A stretch of DNA of 64,000 nucleotides from Falciphora oryzae (Eukaryota > Ascomycota > Sordariomycetes > Magnaporthales > Magnaporthaceae). The stretch is taken from assembly GCA_000733355.1 (NCBI GenBank), contig JNVV01000004.1, forward strand, positions 1,517,654 through 1,581,653, written 5' to 3'. The notes under the pieces are model-generated. The model was given only the letters and a program-made list of their open reading frames with translations, was not told the DNA's origin and searched no databases. Shown in pieces: positions 11,111 to 20,806 of the stretch. Every line of letters starts with the position of its first letter. Position 1 is the first letter of the stretch. A program made the translations under genes and the position numbers.

Positions 11111-12173
11111 TCACACTTGGGCACGCTGTACCGATTGTGCCCCCTGAGAGATGTTTTTGTTGATTGTTTTCTGTATGTTTTGCTGGTCGTTTTCTGTCGC
11201 TTCGTATCGTTGTTTTGGCTTGACTACATCAACCATCGCACTCTCTCATTTCGGCGGACGCAAGGCAGCTTTTATAGTGAGAACCACTCCCGGTTTCCCT
11301 TTCTTCAAAGACTACATCCCATTGCCGCTATTCTTAGAACCCTTTGATTTGTTGCCACTTTCAAAAGTATCAGTCTCACAAAGGGTCCCCATTGTTCGTG
11401 AAAACATTGAGACTTGAGGCCTCAAAGCACTTTCCCGTGACTTCTTTATCAGCAGTTGACGCCGAGGAACTAAATGCTTTTTATGGTTTGCTGAAACTGG
11501 CTAAGCCTGGAGTGAGTTGACCACTTTTCCCTGCTCCACTTTCTGCTACCAAACGTCACTCTTTGCCCTGCTCGTAGACTGGTTCACGTTGACAATCCTC
11601 CTTACACCCACGCAACTGGTTGCATCACCCATCCGTCTTAGAGAGAAGGAAACGATGCACTTGGCTTCGGAGTAATCAGTCTCACATCAGCCTCATGTCG
11701 GGCGGCACTGGGCGCCCTTTTCGGGCATATGGCGCCTCAGCCCCAAGCCTCTGGGCGTCGGGGCTTGCATTTCTTGCAATCGAATGAGGCAAGCCAATGA
11801 CTAAACTTGGACCCGATAGGTTGAGGGGGATTCAACCGACAAAGCCGCATGCAGCCCATTCGTCTTCCCTCGCGGGATGTGACCATAACCCCAGATCCCG
11901 ACTGCCTATGCCTGGCCTATTAGGGCGGCACTCTTATGCAGCGCTGCTAGCCCCAGATGCAGACATTGTCCCTGTGATATCATTGTGGCGCCGAGTCGGC
12001 ACCAGCTGCAGTCTACGTAGGAGACCATCGGAGTTCTGGCCCTTTATAAGAGCTGAGGCTCCCGTTTTTCTGAAGGCAGCCTTGCCGTTGAATTCTCGAC
12101 TCACCTCTAGCCGACGTCACTTGCTTCTCCACAATCTGTTGGACTAATCAGTATCTGATCTAAGGCTCCCGAG
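11111..12173. other. Intergenic, upstream region of the peroxygenase gene
   Basis: No gene is supported. It contains several potential stem-loops around 11700-11800 and a TATAA box at 12045-12049. Confidence 0.5.
12045..12049 (+). promoter_or_regulatory. TATA box of the peroxygenase gene
   Basis: CTTTATAAGAG lies 125 bases upstream of the ATG at 12174, a usual spacing for a fungal core promoter. Confidence 0.5.
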
Positions 12174-13110
12174 ATGATAGCACGTATCACCTCGGCTGCC
12201 CTGCTGCAGCTTTTGCTGTTTCCCTTGGCAACGGGCCAGGAAAGCTCCCTGCCGCCCTGGAAGGCCCCATCCTCGGGCGATCGTATGTGGTTATCCCCTG
12301 GTCTCCCATCACTAGCCCGAATATTATAACTAACAACGCTCCTGCCTCCCAGGCCGCGGCCCCTGCCCCATGATGAACTCCCTCGCCAACCACGGCTTCA
12401 TCCCGCACAGCGGCCTCAACGTCAGCGGCGACGAGCTCCGTGCCGGCTTCGTGGAGGGCACCAACATCGACCCTCCCGTGCTCGACAGCTTCATCCGCGC
12501 CGCCCTGTCCGTCTCGAGCACGGGCGTCCCCGGCACCTTCAACCTCGACGACCTGGCCAGCCCCGTCACCGAGCACGACGGCAGCCTCAGCCGCGCCGAC
12601 CGCCACGGCGGCGGCGACGTCCTGGCCTTCAACTCCACCATCTGGAAGCAGACGGCCCGCCACTTCGTCGACCCGGTCATCACGCTCGAGCAGGCCGCCA
12701 CCGCCCGCGCGCACCGCCTGCGCGCGGCCGCTGCTGTGAACCCCGAGTTCCACTTGAGCGATGTCCAGATGGAGCTGTCGTTTACCGAGACCACGATTTA
12801 CCTGCTCTTCATGGGCCGCGGGCCTCAGGGCACGGCGAGGAGGGACTTCGTGAGGGTTCTGTTCGGTGAGTTGGCATTGTCAAGCAATCCATGATGCTTT
12901 TCCGTGTCTTTCCCAGGCTCATGAACTGACTTATTGGATCCTGCTTCATCAGAGCAAGAGCGCCTTCCCTATCGTGAAGGGTGGACCAGGCCTGACGATC
13001 TTGTTACTGGGCAACAGATTCAGGGTCTCATCGCTAGACTCAAGGCTGCGACTCCGGGGCCTTGTCCATTCAAGGAGCCTGCGAAGCCGCGTCGAGGCGA
13101 CCTCCGGTAG
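12174..13110 (+). CDS. Secreted heme-thiolate peroxidase/peroxygenase (CPO/UPO family, short type)
   Basis: Three exons, 12174-12282, 12353-12865 and 12953-13110, encode 259 residues. Residues 1-21 form a signal peptide. The proximal heme ligand is Cys41 in the PCP motif, followed by NSLANHGFIPHSGLN, the classic start of the Peroxidase_2 domain. The EHD motif (Glu110-His111-Asp112, then Gly-Ser) binds the structural magnesium near a heme propionate. Glu182 in TETT is in the place of the acid-base glutamate of short peroxygenases. Such enzymes use hydrogen peroxide to oxygenate or halogenate organic substrates outside the cell. Length and motif spacing match the short (class I) group. All junctions are GT/AG, and the intron 1 branch site CTAAC and intron 2 CTGAC are visible. 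Substrate is unknown. Confidence 0.9.
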
Positions 13111-13253
13111 CTGGTTGAGGACTTTATCAGGGGCCGGTTAGGGGGGCACGGACACTCTGCCTTTTCCTTTTACTCCTGACTTTCGTTATATACGGGAAAG
13201 AATAATATTCACATTTAAATGGACCTGGCTTCATCTCCACCATAACCGCCTCT

Positions 13254-14389
13254 TCACAGCGAGCGAAACACGGACAGGCTCGAGAGAGCCTTGCCCGGCC
13301 AGGCAAACATGGTGTTGGAGGCGCACGAGGACCCCAATGCGGCGTTGTTGACCCAGGCCGGCTCCCAGTAGAAGATGCCGTTGCCGTTCCTGACGCCCGC
13401 GACCGTCTGGGCCACGCGCTGGAGGAACTGGACCTGGCCGTCGGCCGAGAAGGGGATGCCGCGCACGTCGCTCGGGAACTGGTACCGCGGCGAGGGGCAC
13501 GACGTCGGCCAGTTGACCTCGGCCACGACGATCTCCTTGCCCCACGTGTTGGCCATATTGGTTAGGCTTGTTTTGAGGCGCGCGAGCGTGGCGTCGGTGT
13601 TGCTGCTGGCGTGTTGGTACTTGGCGCTTGTAGTGATTTGCGGGGAGGGGCGGAAAGGGGCAGCGTCAAAACTTACTAAAAGGGGTAGTAGCTGACGCCC
13701 ATAATGTCGTAATCCGACGACACAAACGGGCCCTGCTTAAGCAGGCTTTCGTAGAACCACTTCTGCGTGTCCCAATTCCAGCCGTCGTCCAGGTGCACCA
13801 TGATCTTGGGCTGCCTGCCGAGCCTGCTGTCCCGGATGCCGGCCGAGGCCGAGTGCAGCAGGCGGGCGATGTTGTAGAAGTTGGTGTACTGGCCCGTCGG
13901 GAACAGCAGGCCGCCCCTGATCTCGTTCCCGATCGACACGATGGCCGGCGCGATGCCGGCGTTGCCGAACGCGTCGCCGACCTGCTTGGTGTAGTTGTAC
14001 AGGCGCCACGACAGGCCGTCGATGTCGGACGGCCAGCCGGACGGGATGGCCTGGTGCGACGGGTCGGCCCAGGTGTCGGACAGGTGCAGGTTGACGTACA
14101 GGCGCATGCCGGCGGCGGCGGCGCGGCGGGCCAGGCGGATGTTGTAGTCGAGGTTGTAGTTGCCGTCGCGCGGGCTCACCCACACGCGCTGCCGCACCAT
14201 GTTGACGCCGCTGCCGGCCAGGATCCGCTCCAGCGGCTGCGTGCTGCCGTCGGCCGCCTGGTACTTGATCCCGGCCTTCTCCTCGACCTCGACCGACGAC
14301 CAGTCGACGCCCTTGTACGCCAGCCCCCGCGCCGCCGTGGCGAGCAGCGGCAGCGAGACGACGGCGCGGGCCAGGGTGCTGAGCAACAT
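13254..14389 (-). CDS. Arabinogalactan endo-beta-1,4-galactanase, GH53
   Basis: Two exons on the minus strand, 13677-14389 and 13254-13602, encode 353 residues. Residues 1-22 are a signal peptide, so I start at the ATG complementary to 14387-14389 and not at the ATG 32 codons upstream. The single domain fills the protein: KGVDWSSVE near the N-terminus, NMVRQRVWV, LHLSDTWADP, the acid/base Glu156 in SIGNEIRGG, MGVSYYPFY and the nucleophile Glu266 in VVAEVNWP, then GIFYWEPAWV. It hydrolyses beta-1,4-galactan side chains of pectic arabinogalactan type I. For the 74-base intron I used the acceptor that gives YNTDATLARLK, which fits family length; an acceptor 24 bases earlier would also keep frame. 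Very sure of family. Confidence 0.95.
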
Positions 14390-14513
14390 GGTGGTCGGGC
14401 TATCGGATGGCGATAGGTCAAGTGTCGATTGGGATTGCTTGAAATGCCTCCGGCATTGAGAGCTTGCGAATTGAAGAAGCATCATCTCGTGCGGGCCCTG
14501 GCGATCAATTCAC

Positions 14514-14519
14514 ATTATA
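14514..14519 (-). promoter_or_regulatory. Possible TATA box of the GH53 gene
   Basis: On the minus strand TATAAT (in GGATATAATGTG) lies about 125 bases upstream of the galactanase ATG. Confidence 0.35.
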
Positions 14520-15384
14520 TCCAAACGGCTCGGCCTTTGTTTTCCCACCCCGCGCAGCTGTTGTGCACGCCATTTCTCCACATCGTCTAATCAGGGTGTG
14601 CTCTGTTGTGTGGTTTCGTTGGTGGAAAGGATGCAATGTTCCCAATGGAGGTCCTCCTCCCGGCCACCGCATCGGGCAAGCGATCCGTCCAAGGTCTACA
14701 ATCCGACTTCCCCTGACGGTGTGGGGAAGAGGGTTAAGGACACAAGGAGCACGAGAAACAGAGCGGATTAAAAACTTGAAGAAACAAGGATTTTACAAAC
14801 GTGGCCAGACAGCTGTATTATTCCCCTTGTCGCCTTTTTTTTTATCGCCTTTCTTTGTTTCCTGTGCAGGCTGTCAGCCTGCTGAGGCCGTCCTTTTTCG
14901 TCCTTTTTGGCCCGCCAGTGCTAGACCTGTCCAACTCCGCCCCGGTGCCACTCGCCTCGTCGCCCAGTGGGCCCGGCATCAGGTGAAGCTGTGATGGGCA
15001 GATCAGAATGTTGTGCTTGCGGTGCGCAAACTACGGGGATCGGAGGCACTTACATAAATCACTGCCCCGGCAGCGTGCATGATGCTAGCTGCATTTGCGT
15101 GTAGCTGGGTCATATAATAGCCTCCTGCCGCCTTGACTACATGCGCGGCTACGAATATGACTAGCCTTGCTGTTACGATATTGATTGCGTGAAACTAGGA
15201 GGCAACCACTAGGGATTCTTCTGTATTGTTTACTTTTGTGCTTTTTGTTTGTCATTGTTGGTGTTTGGGCTCTTTCTAGAAGCACAAAGCAAAGGGTTAG
15301 AGTCATAAGGAGAATAAGGCATATAAAGGACTAGAGGCACAGGCACAGCTAGAGGCTGTCTTTTGCCTTTTGAGACCATGTTAG

Positions 15385-15473
15385 TCCATGCAAAGCCCTC
15401 TTGATCACCAGCAGCCCATGCAAGGCTCTCTCAATCACCAGCAGCCCATGCAAGGCCCCCCAACCACCAGCAG
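15385..15473 (+). repeat. 30-bp tandem repeat, three units
   Basis: Three imperfect copies (30, 30 and 29 bases), each starting CCATGCAA and ending ATCACCAGCAG or ACCACCAGCAG, lie 25-115 bases upstream of the ATG at 15498, probably in its 5' UTR or promoter. Each unit carries an ATG, so these would be upstream start codons if transcribed. Confidence 0.9.
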
Positions 15474-15497
15474 CTAATCTCGACCACCAACGGCGCA

Positions 15498-15941
15498 ATG
15501 GCTTACCGCGCCTTCTCTGCGGAGTACATCGGAGTTCCACCCACCCACCGTGCCCTGTTTGTGGAAACGGACGTCAAGAGTGGGTCAGGCCTGCTCTTCC
15601 ACGTTATCGGAAGCATACAGCAGGGAATGCGCTACGAGACAAGGGAATCCAAAGACCCGCTCTTGTCGCGAAGCATTGCTGCAAAGAGGCCTATCGGGTG
15701 GTTAGCCATCGAAGACCTCGATAGGTTGCGCGAAATCTGCGCGAGCAACCCTGCGCCGAAGAAGCAGTATCACTCGGCGAAACGGCTTTATCCCAAAGAG
15801 CCACTGCGGCGTTGCCAAGAGTGGCTGGCCGACACAGTAAGTTCTCTGATGAGCGAGGGCGTGCTTCATCCTTACGGACAGGATCACGAGGGCGTGCTCC
15901 AGCCTCACGGACAGGAGCAAGACCCGAAGGAGGAGAACTGA
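15498..15941 (+). CDS. Small conserved-looking fungal protein of unknown function
   Basis: A single-exon gene of 147 residues. The segment HRALFVETDVKSGSGLLFHVIGSIQQGM resembles the core of short fungal proteins in which a His-Trp/Arg-Ala-Leu segment is followed by a Gly-rich strand and FHV; I recall such proteins as a domain of unknown function (possibly DUF6914), without certainty. The C-terminus holds two copies of an 11-residue unit (EGVLHPYGQDH and EGVLQPHGQEQ), encoded by a 33-base direct repeat at 15855-15920. It is probably cytosolic, with no signal peptide or membrane segment. No catalytic residues can be named. Confidence 0.7.
   Translation: MAYRAFSAEYIGVPPTHRALFVETDVKSGSGLLFHVIGSIQQGMRYETRESKDPLLSRSIAAKRPIGWLAIEDLDRLREICASNPAPKKQYHSAKRLYPKEPLRRCQEWLADTVSSLMSEGVLHPYGQDHEGVLQPHGQEQDPKEEN
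15855..15920 (+). repeat. 33-bp coding repeat, two units
   Basis: Two copies of a unit beginning GAGGGCGTGCT and containing ACGGACAGGA, 33 bases apart and in frame near the end of the small unknown gene, add 11 residues per copy. Confidence 0.9.
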
Positions 15942-16549
15942 ACGGGCTGCTCTGCTAATCTGGCGCCTGCACCGGCCCCTCGTTCCTCCGGGGCCGCAGT
16001 GGCCAAATTTCACTGGTCATAATCTGATGTTCACTCCTTTCTCTGGTGCTTTCCCTGGCGCTTTTGCACCGTCTCTGGCAATCTTCCTAGCACTCTCGCT
16101 GGCGCTTTCTCTGGCACTTCCCCTGGCCATCTTTTTGGCACTTTCTGTCATTTTCGTTGGACCTCCCGGGGCCCTTCCGGGGGCCGCAACGGGTGGTCTG
16201 GGGCCGGAAGGGGCAGACAGAAGACCGCCACGAACCCCGCAATCCCAGAAGGAACCTGGACCTGGAAGAGATCAACAGGGCACTCTGTGAACCCTTGATC
16301 TGGAAGAGATCAACGGAGCAACCAGATCACAGTAAGTGAAGGGTCCGGTATAAGAACAGAAGGAATATCCAGTGTAAATAGTTCTTGACTGAGGCCTGGC
16401 ATCAGTCAACCCAAGTTAGTCTCCCAGAGCAAGCAATCAAGACTACTGCACCCAGCCTCCAGTTTCCCCTTTGAGGTGGCGGGCAGTGGGGGGCGGACAG
16501 GGTGTGCTTTGACTTACGAAATAAAGCAAGGCCCCTGACTTCCCTCAGA
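15942..16549. other. Convergent intergenic region with low-complexity repeats
   Basis: About 16038-16152 is a degenerate run of CTGGCGCTTTCTCTGGCAC-like units. A 15-base word, CTGGAAGAGATCAAC, occurs at 16263 and again at 16301. No gene is supported. Confidence 0.55.
16038..16152 (+). repeat. Degenerate CTGGCGCTTTC-type minisatellite
   Basis: About nine diverged units of 12-18 bases based on TCTCTGGCRCTTTC. The plus frame translates as an artificial Leu/Ala/Ser run, so this is unlikely to be coding. Confidence 0.7.
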
Positions 16550-17476
16550 CTAAAACCACAGCTCCCTGACGAACATGTCAAGCCACAGATACTGATTCGG
16601 GTATTCGTCGTCGAGCATGTCAGCAAGACGTTCATGCCAGTCGGTGCGCCAATCGCCTTCGCAAAGCATCGAACTTGCATATTCCCACCAGCACGGATAC
16701 CAGCCAGCGAACTCCCAGTCGATCAGGGTCACTTGGCCGTCGTTGCCGATGACGATGTTCTTCGGCTGCAGGTCAGCGTGGGTGAAGACGGGGACGGGGG
16801 CATGGCCGGCAAGGGCTCGGGGGAGGTGGCGGCTGTAAAAGGCGGCCTTGTGAGTGTTGCCTCCCGCGCCGGCGTAGAATTCGACCAGCGCGCGGATGAA
16901 GCACAGCTCGGTATCGAAGGGGCCCCTGTCTGGCCTGGCTGACGGGTCGTCGGCGAGGTTGCCGTCGCGGTCGGTGCTGAAGAACACGTCATCCTCCAGC
17001 GGGCGGCGGCCGATGGAGCCAAAGTAGCCCGGAGACGGGATGGACCGGATCTTGGCAAGCGTGGCTCGGAGCTGCTGGAACACGTCGGTCCTGGCGTCGA
17101 TGGTCAGGGTGTCCCAGCGGGAGCGGAGGGTTTCGCCGTGGATGTACTCCATGACGATGTAGCCGCAGCGTCCCTCGCCCGGCAGCGTGCTTGTGTAGAG
17201 GGCGTAGACCTTGGGCGTGCGGATGCCGGCGGCCTCCCCGACGAAGAGCATAGTCTCTCCCTCGAGCATGCTCACTCTGGGCCCGTACTTGACGACGTAA
17301 TGCTGGCCGACGCGGACGACGCGCGTCGAGGAGAAATTGTCCCCGAGGGCGTCCTTGGAAGCCCTGATCTCGGCGTTCGTCGGCAGCGGCCCGGGAAGCT
17401 GGTCCGGAGGCGCAAAGTAGGGCGTGGAGATGGGCCTGGGGTCACGGCCCGCCCGGTCGTCTCCCGGCTTTTCCAT
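16550..17476 (-). CDS. Aminoglycoside phosphotransferase-fold (APH) family protein
   Basis: A single-exon gene of 308 residues with the APH/choline kinase-like fold. The N-lobe has VVKYGPRVSMLEGETMLFV, where Lys63 is the probable ATP-binding lysine and Glu72 or Glu74 the paired glutamate. The hinge is YIVMEYIHGETL. The catalytic loop is FTHADLQPKN (His233, Asp235, Asn240) and the metal-binding segment is LIDWEFAGWYP (Asp253). These residues are intact, so an active kinase is possible. Fungal members are numerous, mostly uncharacterised, and named by similarity only; an antibiotic-resistance role should not be assumed. The ATG complementary to 17474-17476 is the only upstream start. Family is sure, substrate unknown. 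Confidence 0.88.
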   Translation of the reverse strand: MEKPGDDRAGRDPRPISTPYFAPPDQLPGPLPTNAEIRASKDALGDNFSSTRVVRVGQHYVVKYGPRVSMLEGETMLFVGEAAGIRTPKVYALYTSTLPGEGRCGYIVMEYIHGETLRSRWDTLTIDARTDVFQQLRATLAKIRSIPSPGYFGSIGRRPLEDDVFFSTDRDGNLADDPSARPDRGPFDTELCFIRALVEFYAGAGGNTHKAAFYSRHLPRALAGHAPVPVFTHADLQPKNIVIGNDGQVTLIDWEFAGWYPCWWEYASSMLCEGDWRTDWHERLADMLDDEYPNQYLWLDMFVRELWF

Positions 17477-18231
17477 GCTTGTTAGTGAGCTATCGAGCGT
17501 CTATTGGGCCAACAAATGGCGTGGCGGCGGAGCGGGAGGTTACTTACCGGCTGCTGTGTTGCGGTTGCTTCTGTCTCCACGATGATGGATGCTCTGAAGA
17601 TCAGAAGCAGCGAGCCAGGAGACGGGCGACTGGTGGGTTCAAATAGTCGTGCTTGGCCTTTGACTGGAGAATGGATAGTGGTTCTTGTCTCGAGCATGCC
17701 TCTTTCTTTGACATGCGTCTTTCTTTGATACGTCTTTCTTTGATACGCCTTTCTTTGATACGTCTCCCCTCGACACGCGTCTTTCTTTGACCCCGGGCCG
17801 CCATGTTGCATGTGTCTTGACTGATCGATTGGTGGCATGACGCCCACTGCCTGCCTCATCGTCGCGTGCCTCCCGCGTGTCTGTCCTTGATAATGAACTG
17901 GCACAAGTCGTAGACCCCGATACGACAACGCTTCTCTTTTGCATTCGTGGTATATGGTGTCCAGCCTGCCGGGTGTTGTCCCGTGACAACAACGCAGGTA
18001 ACTGTACATTAAATAATGCTCGTAAACCTCCGTAGTTATCAGCCTATCATCTCCAGTCGACGCCGGCACGTGATTCTGCCTGACCAGTTTCTCGCCTACC
18101 CAAATATCTCGATCTTGTCCCTACCTATTCTCAGGCCGTTTCTCTTTTCTGGGTGTCCCTATCTTTCTCGCGTATCCGGCTATTCTCTCCACATTGCTCT
18201 TTTTTCGCACCTACACTCCTTTTTCTTGAAT
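17477..18231. other. Divergent intergenic region with 15-bp minisatellite
   Basis: The region between the APH-like gene (-) and the pseudogene (+). It holds the 15-base minisatellite listed separately. A 195-codon minus-strand frame here is largely produced by that repeat and is not called. Confidence 0.5.
17699..17790 (+). repeat. 15-bp minisatellite CGTCTTTCTTTGATA
   Basis: About six units, of which 17716-17730 and 17731-17745 are identical, 17746-17760 has one change, and the outer units are more diverged. The minus strand reads KERRI repeats with no stop, only because the unit is a multiple of three. Confidence 0.9.
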
Positions 18232-19324
18232 ATGGTCAACCTTCTTGATGCCCTCACAAGACCTTGTGTCCCTTTTGATTGCGTGGCCCCCGGCGGCGGC
18301 AACACCATAACAGACTCAGATATTGGGTTTGAGTGGTGGCGTCATGGGGGGACTTCACGTATGAAACCATCACGTCCATCTTCCAACGTCAACTCCCGAC
18401 CCAATACCGCGGCGACTGGGCGCCAAGGGTGGCAGCCCAGGATGTTTGCGTTTGCAATGAGGATACTGTTGATGACGCTCTCCGGCGGTACCGAATTCCG
18501 ATGGTCAATTATGCCTTGGAGGATATGCCAAATTCGCCTCATTATGGGCGGGGATCCCGATGTCCTCTAGCCAGAAAAGTACTCAAGGCCGACTGGTCTT
18601 GCATTTCGGATGCGGCACTATTCGAGGGGTCGTACATCAGCCTTGTTCCAGGCGACACCAAAATTAGTTCAAAGTGGTGGCCCGAGTTCCATGACAGCGG
18701 CATTGACGAGGAGTTCAATGAATGGCAAAAGGTGCTGGTCCAAACCGCCACTTATTCGGCATGGCACGGTAACCGATACGGATTCGCCGTGACAGACGAG
18801 GTGCTGGTCACTTTCCGCATCACACGACAATACACTTCCCAGGGCATCGCCCAAAGTCGAGCTCGACGACAAGCTGCAAGCAGCCCGGCGACGTCAGACC
18901 ACTCCATGTGGAGTGGCAATGCAAGCTATCCCAGCCAACCGTCGAGCAGTTCCTTCCGGGACGACAATCCCGTGAGCTGGAGTACGACTTGGAACATGCT
19001 GTCATTCCGTGGAACCTGCATGGGAGCGTCCTCGCGCCGAACCTCGCTTTGTGGGCCTTGGCCATGATGTCTCTAAACGGTGACAACGATCTTGATTACT
19101 CGTATCCCGACCTGGATACCTGGCGCACCGCACTCCCCCACGAGGGCGGCGGTATCAGGCACAACACATCGGGTGCAAGCGCGCAGAGCGCGTCAGATGA
19201 TCGGCGGGCAAGGAAGCATATCAAGGGATGTAGAGAATGGATGTTGGCCACTCCCGCGCCGATATCGCCAACATCATCGCGGTGTTCCGAGTATTTAGAT
19301 GAGAACGTAGGCCAGGGGCTCTGA
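18232..19324 (+). pseudogene. Frameshifted conserved fungal gene, partner of the FTA2-like gene
   Basis: The coding signal runs through three frames. It begins MVNLLDALTRPCVPFD at 18232 and reaches GFEWWRHGG near 18347. It continues from about 18350 in another frame (DFTYETITSIFQRQL ... ADWSCISDAALFEGSYISLVPGDTKISSKWWPE ... WHGNRYGFAVTDEVLVTFRI), then from about 18980 in a third (YDLEHAVIPWNLHG ... LALWALAMMSLNGDNDLDY) to a stop at 19324. Each change is explained by one missing base: the first in the G run at 18346-18351, the second near 18982. No GT/AG intron fits the first junction. I recall similar intact proteins in Sordariomycetes without a named function. A decayed gene is the best reading; two sequence errors are the alternative. 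Confidence 0.65.
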
Positions 19325-19472
19325 TTAGGCACCTGCCTATATATGGCTGGTGAAGGCTCTCAATCCGGGAAGGAGGTGACCTGAAGCGGCATCGAGCCCC
19401 ACAATTGCCTTCCCCAAGGTCCCTTCACCACCGTGCTGCTACCAACCTCCACCTACTCTACCATCGTGCAAG

Positions 19473-20731
19473 ATGATGGCCGCACCTGACGGCAAAAGCC
19501 CGAGTCGCCGGTTCCCGCGGCACCCCGCGGAGATTGCCAGGGATAGAGCACGGTCGAAGATGACTGAGCCTTTCCTCGACGAGCGCCCGATGGACGATAC
19601 CCCGATCGAGTGCGCTCTGGTCAACTTCCAAAAGCCACGACTCCGACGCTGCCCTTTCGATCTCAGCGCGGTACAATTCGGCGGCCGCCTGATCAAGACG
19701 CCAGGCCCCCACCTTGCGGGCGCTGCCGGCCTTGATGGGCACAACTGGAAGGTTCGCGTTGGGGGCAAGGGCGGCTCCAAATGCACTCTGAAGCTGGTAC
19801 GAACCTCCACCTATATCAGTCTAGCAACTCCGGACGAGCCTTGTCTTTTCATTCTGGGGCTAACCAACGGATGCTCTTCCAGTTCTGGGACACCAAAGCG
19901 CCCGAGTTTTTTCATTACTTTGCCGCTCAGCGCGAGTGCCAGAATGCCGCCTTGTTCCAGATGATGCAAGCTGCCATATCGAAAAACAACGGCCCCATCA
20001 TGGTCAACCCTTGCCCGGAAACCCGCGAGGCCGCCAAGACTAACCTGTTTGCTTTTTCCGACGAGCTCCGAGGCCAAAACAAGTCTTTGGAGGGCACTGA
20101 TCTGATACCAATCACGGAGCTCCCGCGTCTAAGACGATGCTACGGATGGACGCAGTTCACCGGCAAGGAGCTGTGGCGCCGCGTACCTTGGAGCTTGAAG
20201 CCGTGGGGGTGCGAGGTTGACAAGGTCAAGCGCGTGTTTGACGAAAACGCGTTCTACACTGCCATCGTCTACGAATACGTCGAACAGGGAGATAACGAGC
20301 CCGCCGTCGTGCAGGACATGCTGGACTTCCTCTGGCGTGTCGGTTTCTGTCACGTGCCGCAAACGCTTGCAAGGAACTGGGAGTCTGGCGTTCTGCTTGA
20401 CCTCTCGGATATTGTTCATTGCAGGGGGTACGGCTGGAAGGAGGAGCTTTGGGGACATAGGACGGCCGAGGGGATTCTCGGCACTCGGGAGCGTCCTAGG
20501 GGCACGGGTTACGACCCCTCCAAACCCAGAGCGAGACCCCGACAAAGACCCTGCGTCCGTCGTCCACCTCCCAAGGACGGACCCCCACGTGAATCACAAA
20601 GCACAGACCTGGGCCACCGAAACTGTTTGCTTGACAGTGTCCGCCTCGAAAACCCTGCAGGCTTTAGGGGTTATAAACCCATTTCTCTGTTCTCGCTCCA
20701 CCAGTATTTACGCCCCCACGAACCGCTTTAA
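19473..20731 (+). CDS. FTA2 (Sim4 complex subunit)-domain protein
   Basis: Two exons, 19473-19796 and 19883-20731, encode 390 residues. The 86-base intron (donor GTACGA, branch GCTAACC, acceptor CCAG) joins KCTLKL to FWDTKAPEFFHYFAAQRECQNAALFQMM, the typical FTA2-domain core. Other marks are PIECALVNFQKPRLRRCPFD, LRRCYGWTQFTG, AIVYEYVEQGDNEPAVV and NWESGVLLDLSDIV. The fission yeast name comes from the Sim4 kinetochore complex, but filamentous fungi have many copies, with protein kinase-like features, and a kinetochore role for this one is not shown. The last 80 residues after GILGTRERP are basic and Pro-rich, beyond the usual domain end, so the 3' end is less certain. It lies 148 bases downstream of the frameshifted gene, in the same direction. 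Confidence 0.8.
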
Positions 20732-20806
20732 ACCCTCCTAATATCCGTATCAGAGCATCTACCAAGAAAATACCCCTTATTTCTCATCTCAAGTAGCCTA
20801 GTATTT

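Larger units (their letters stand above)
14390..15497. other. Divergent intergenic region with a 30-bp repeat
   Basis: This is the upstream region of both the galactanase (-) and the small unknown gene (+). Apart from the tandem repeat at 15385-15473 I see nothing recognisable. Confidence 0.5.

Noticed and set aside
16550..17476. Reading the APH-fold gene as an antibiotic-resistance gene
   Set aside because: The fold is common in fungi for unknown substrates; nothing in the sequence shows aminoglycoside specificity.
17482..18069. 195-codon minus-strand frame with KERRI repeats
   Set aside because: The repeats come from a 15-base minisatellite; the rest has no protein-like features.
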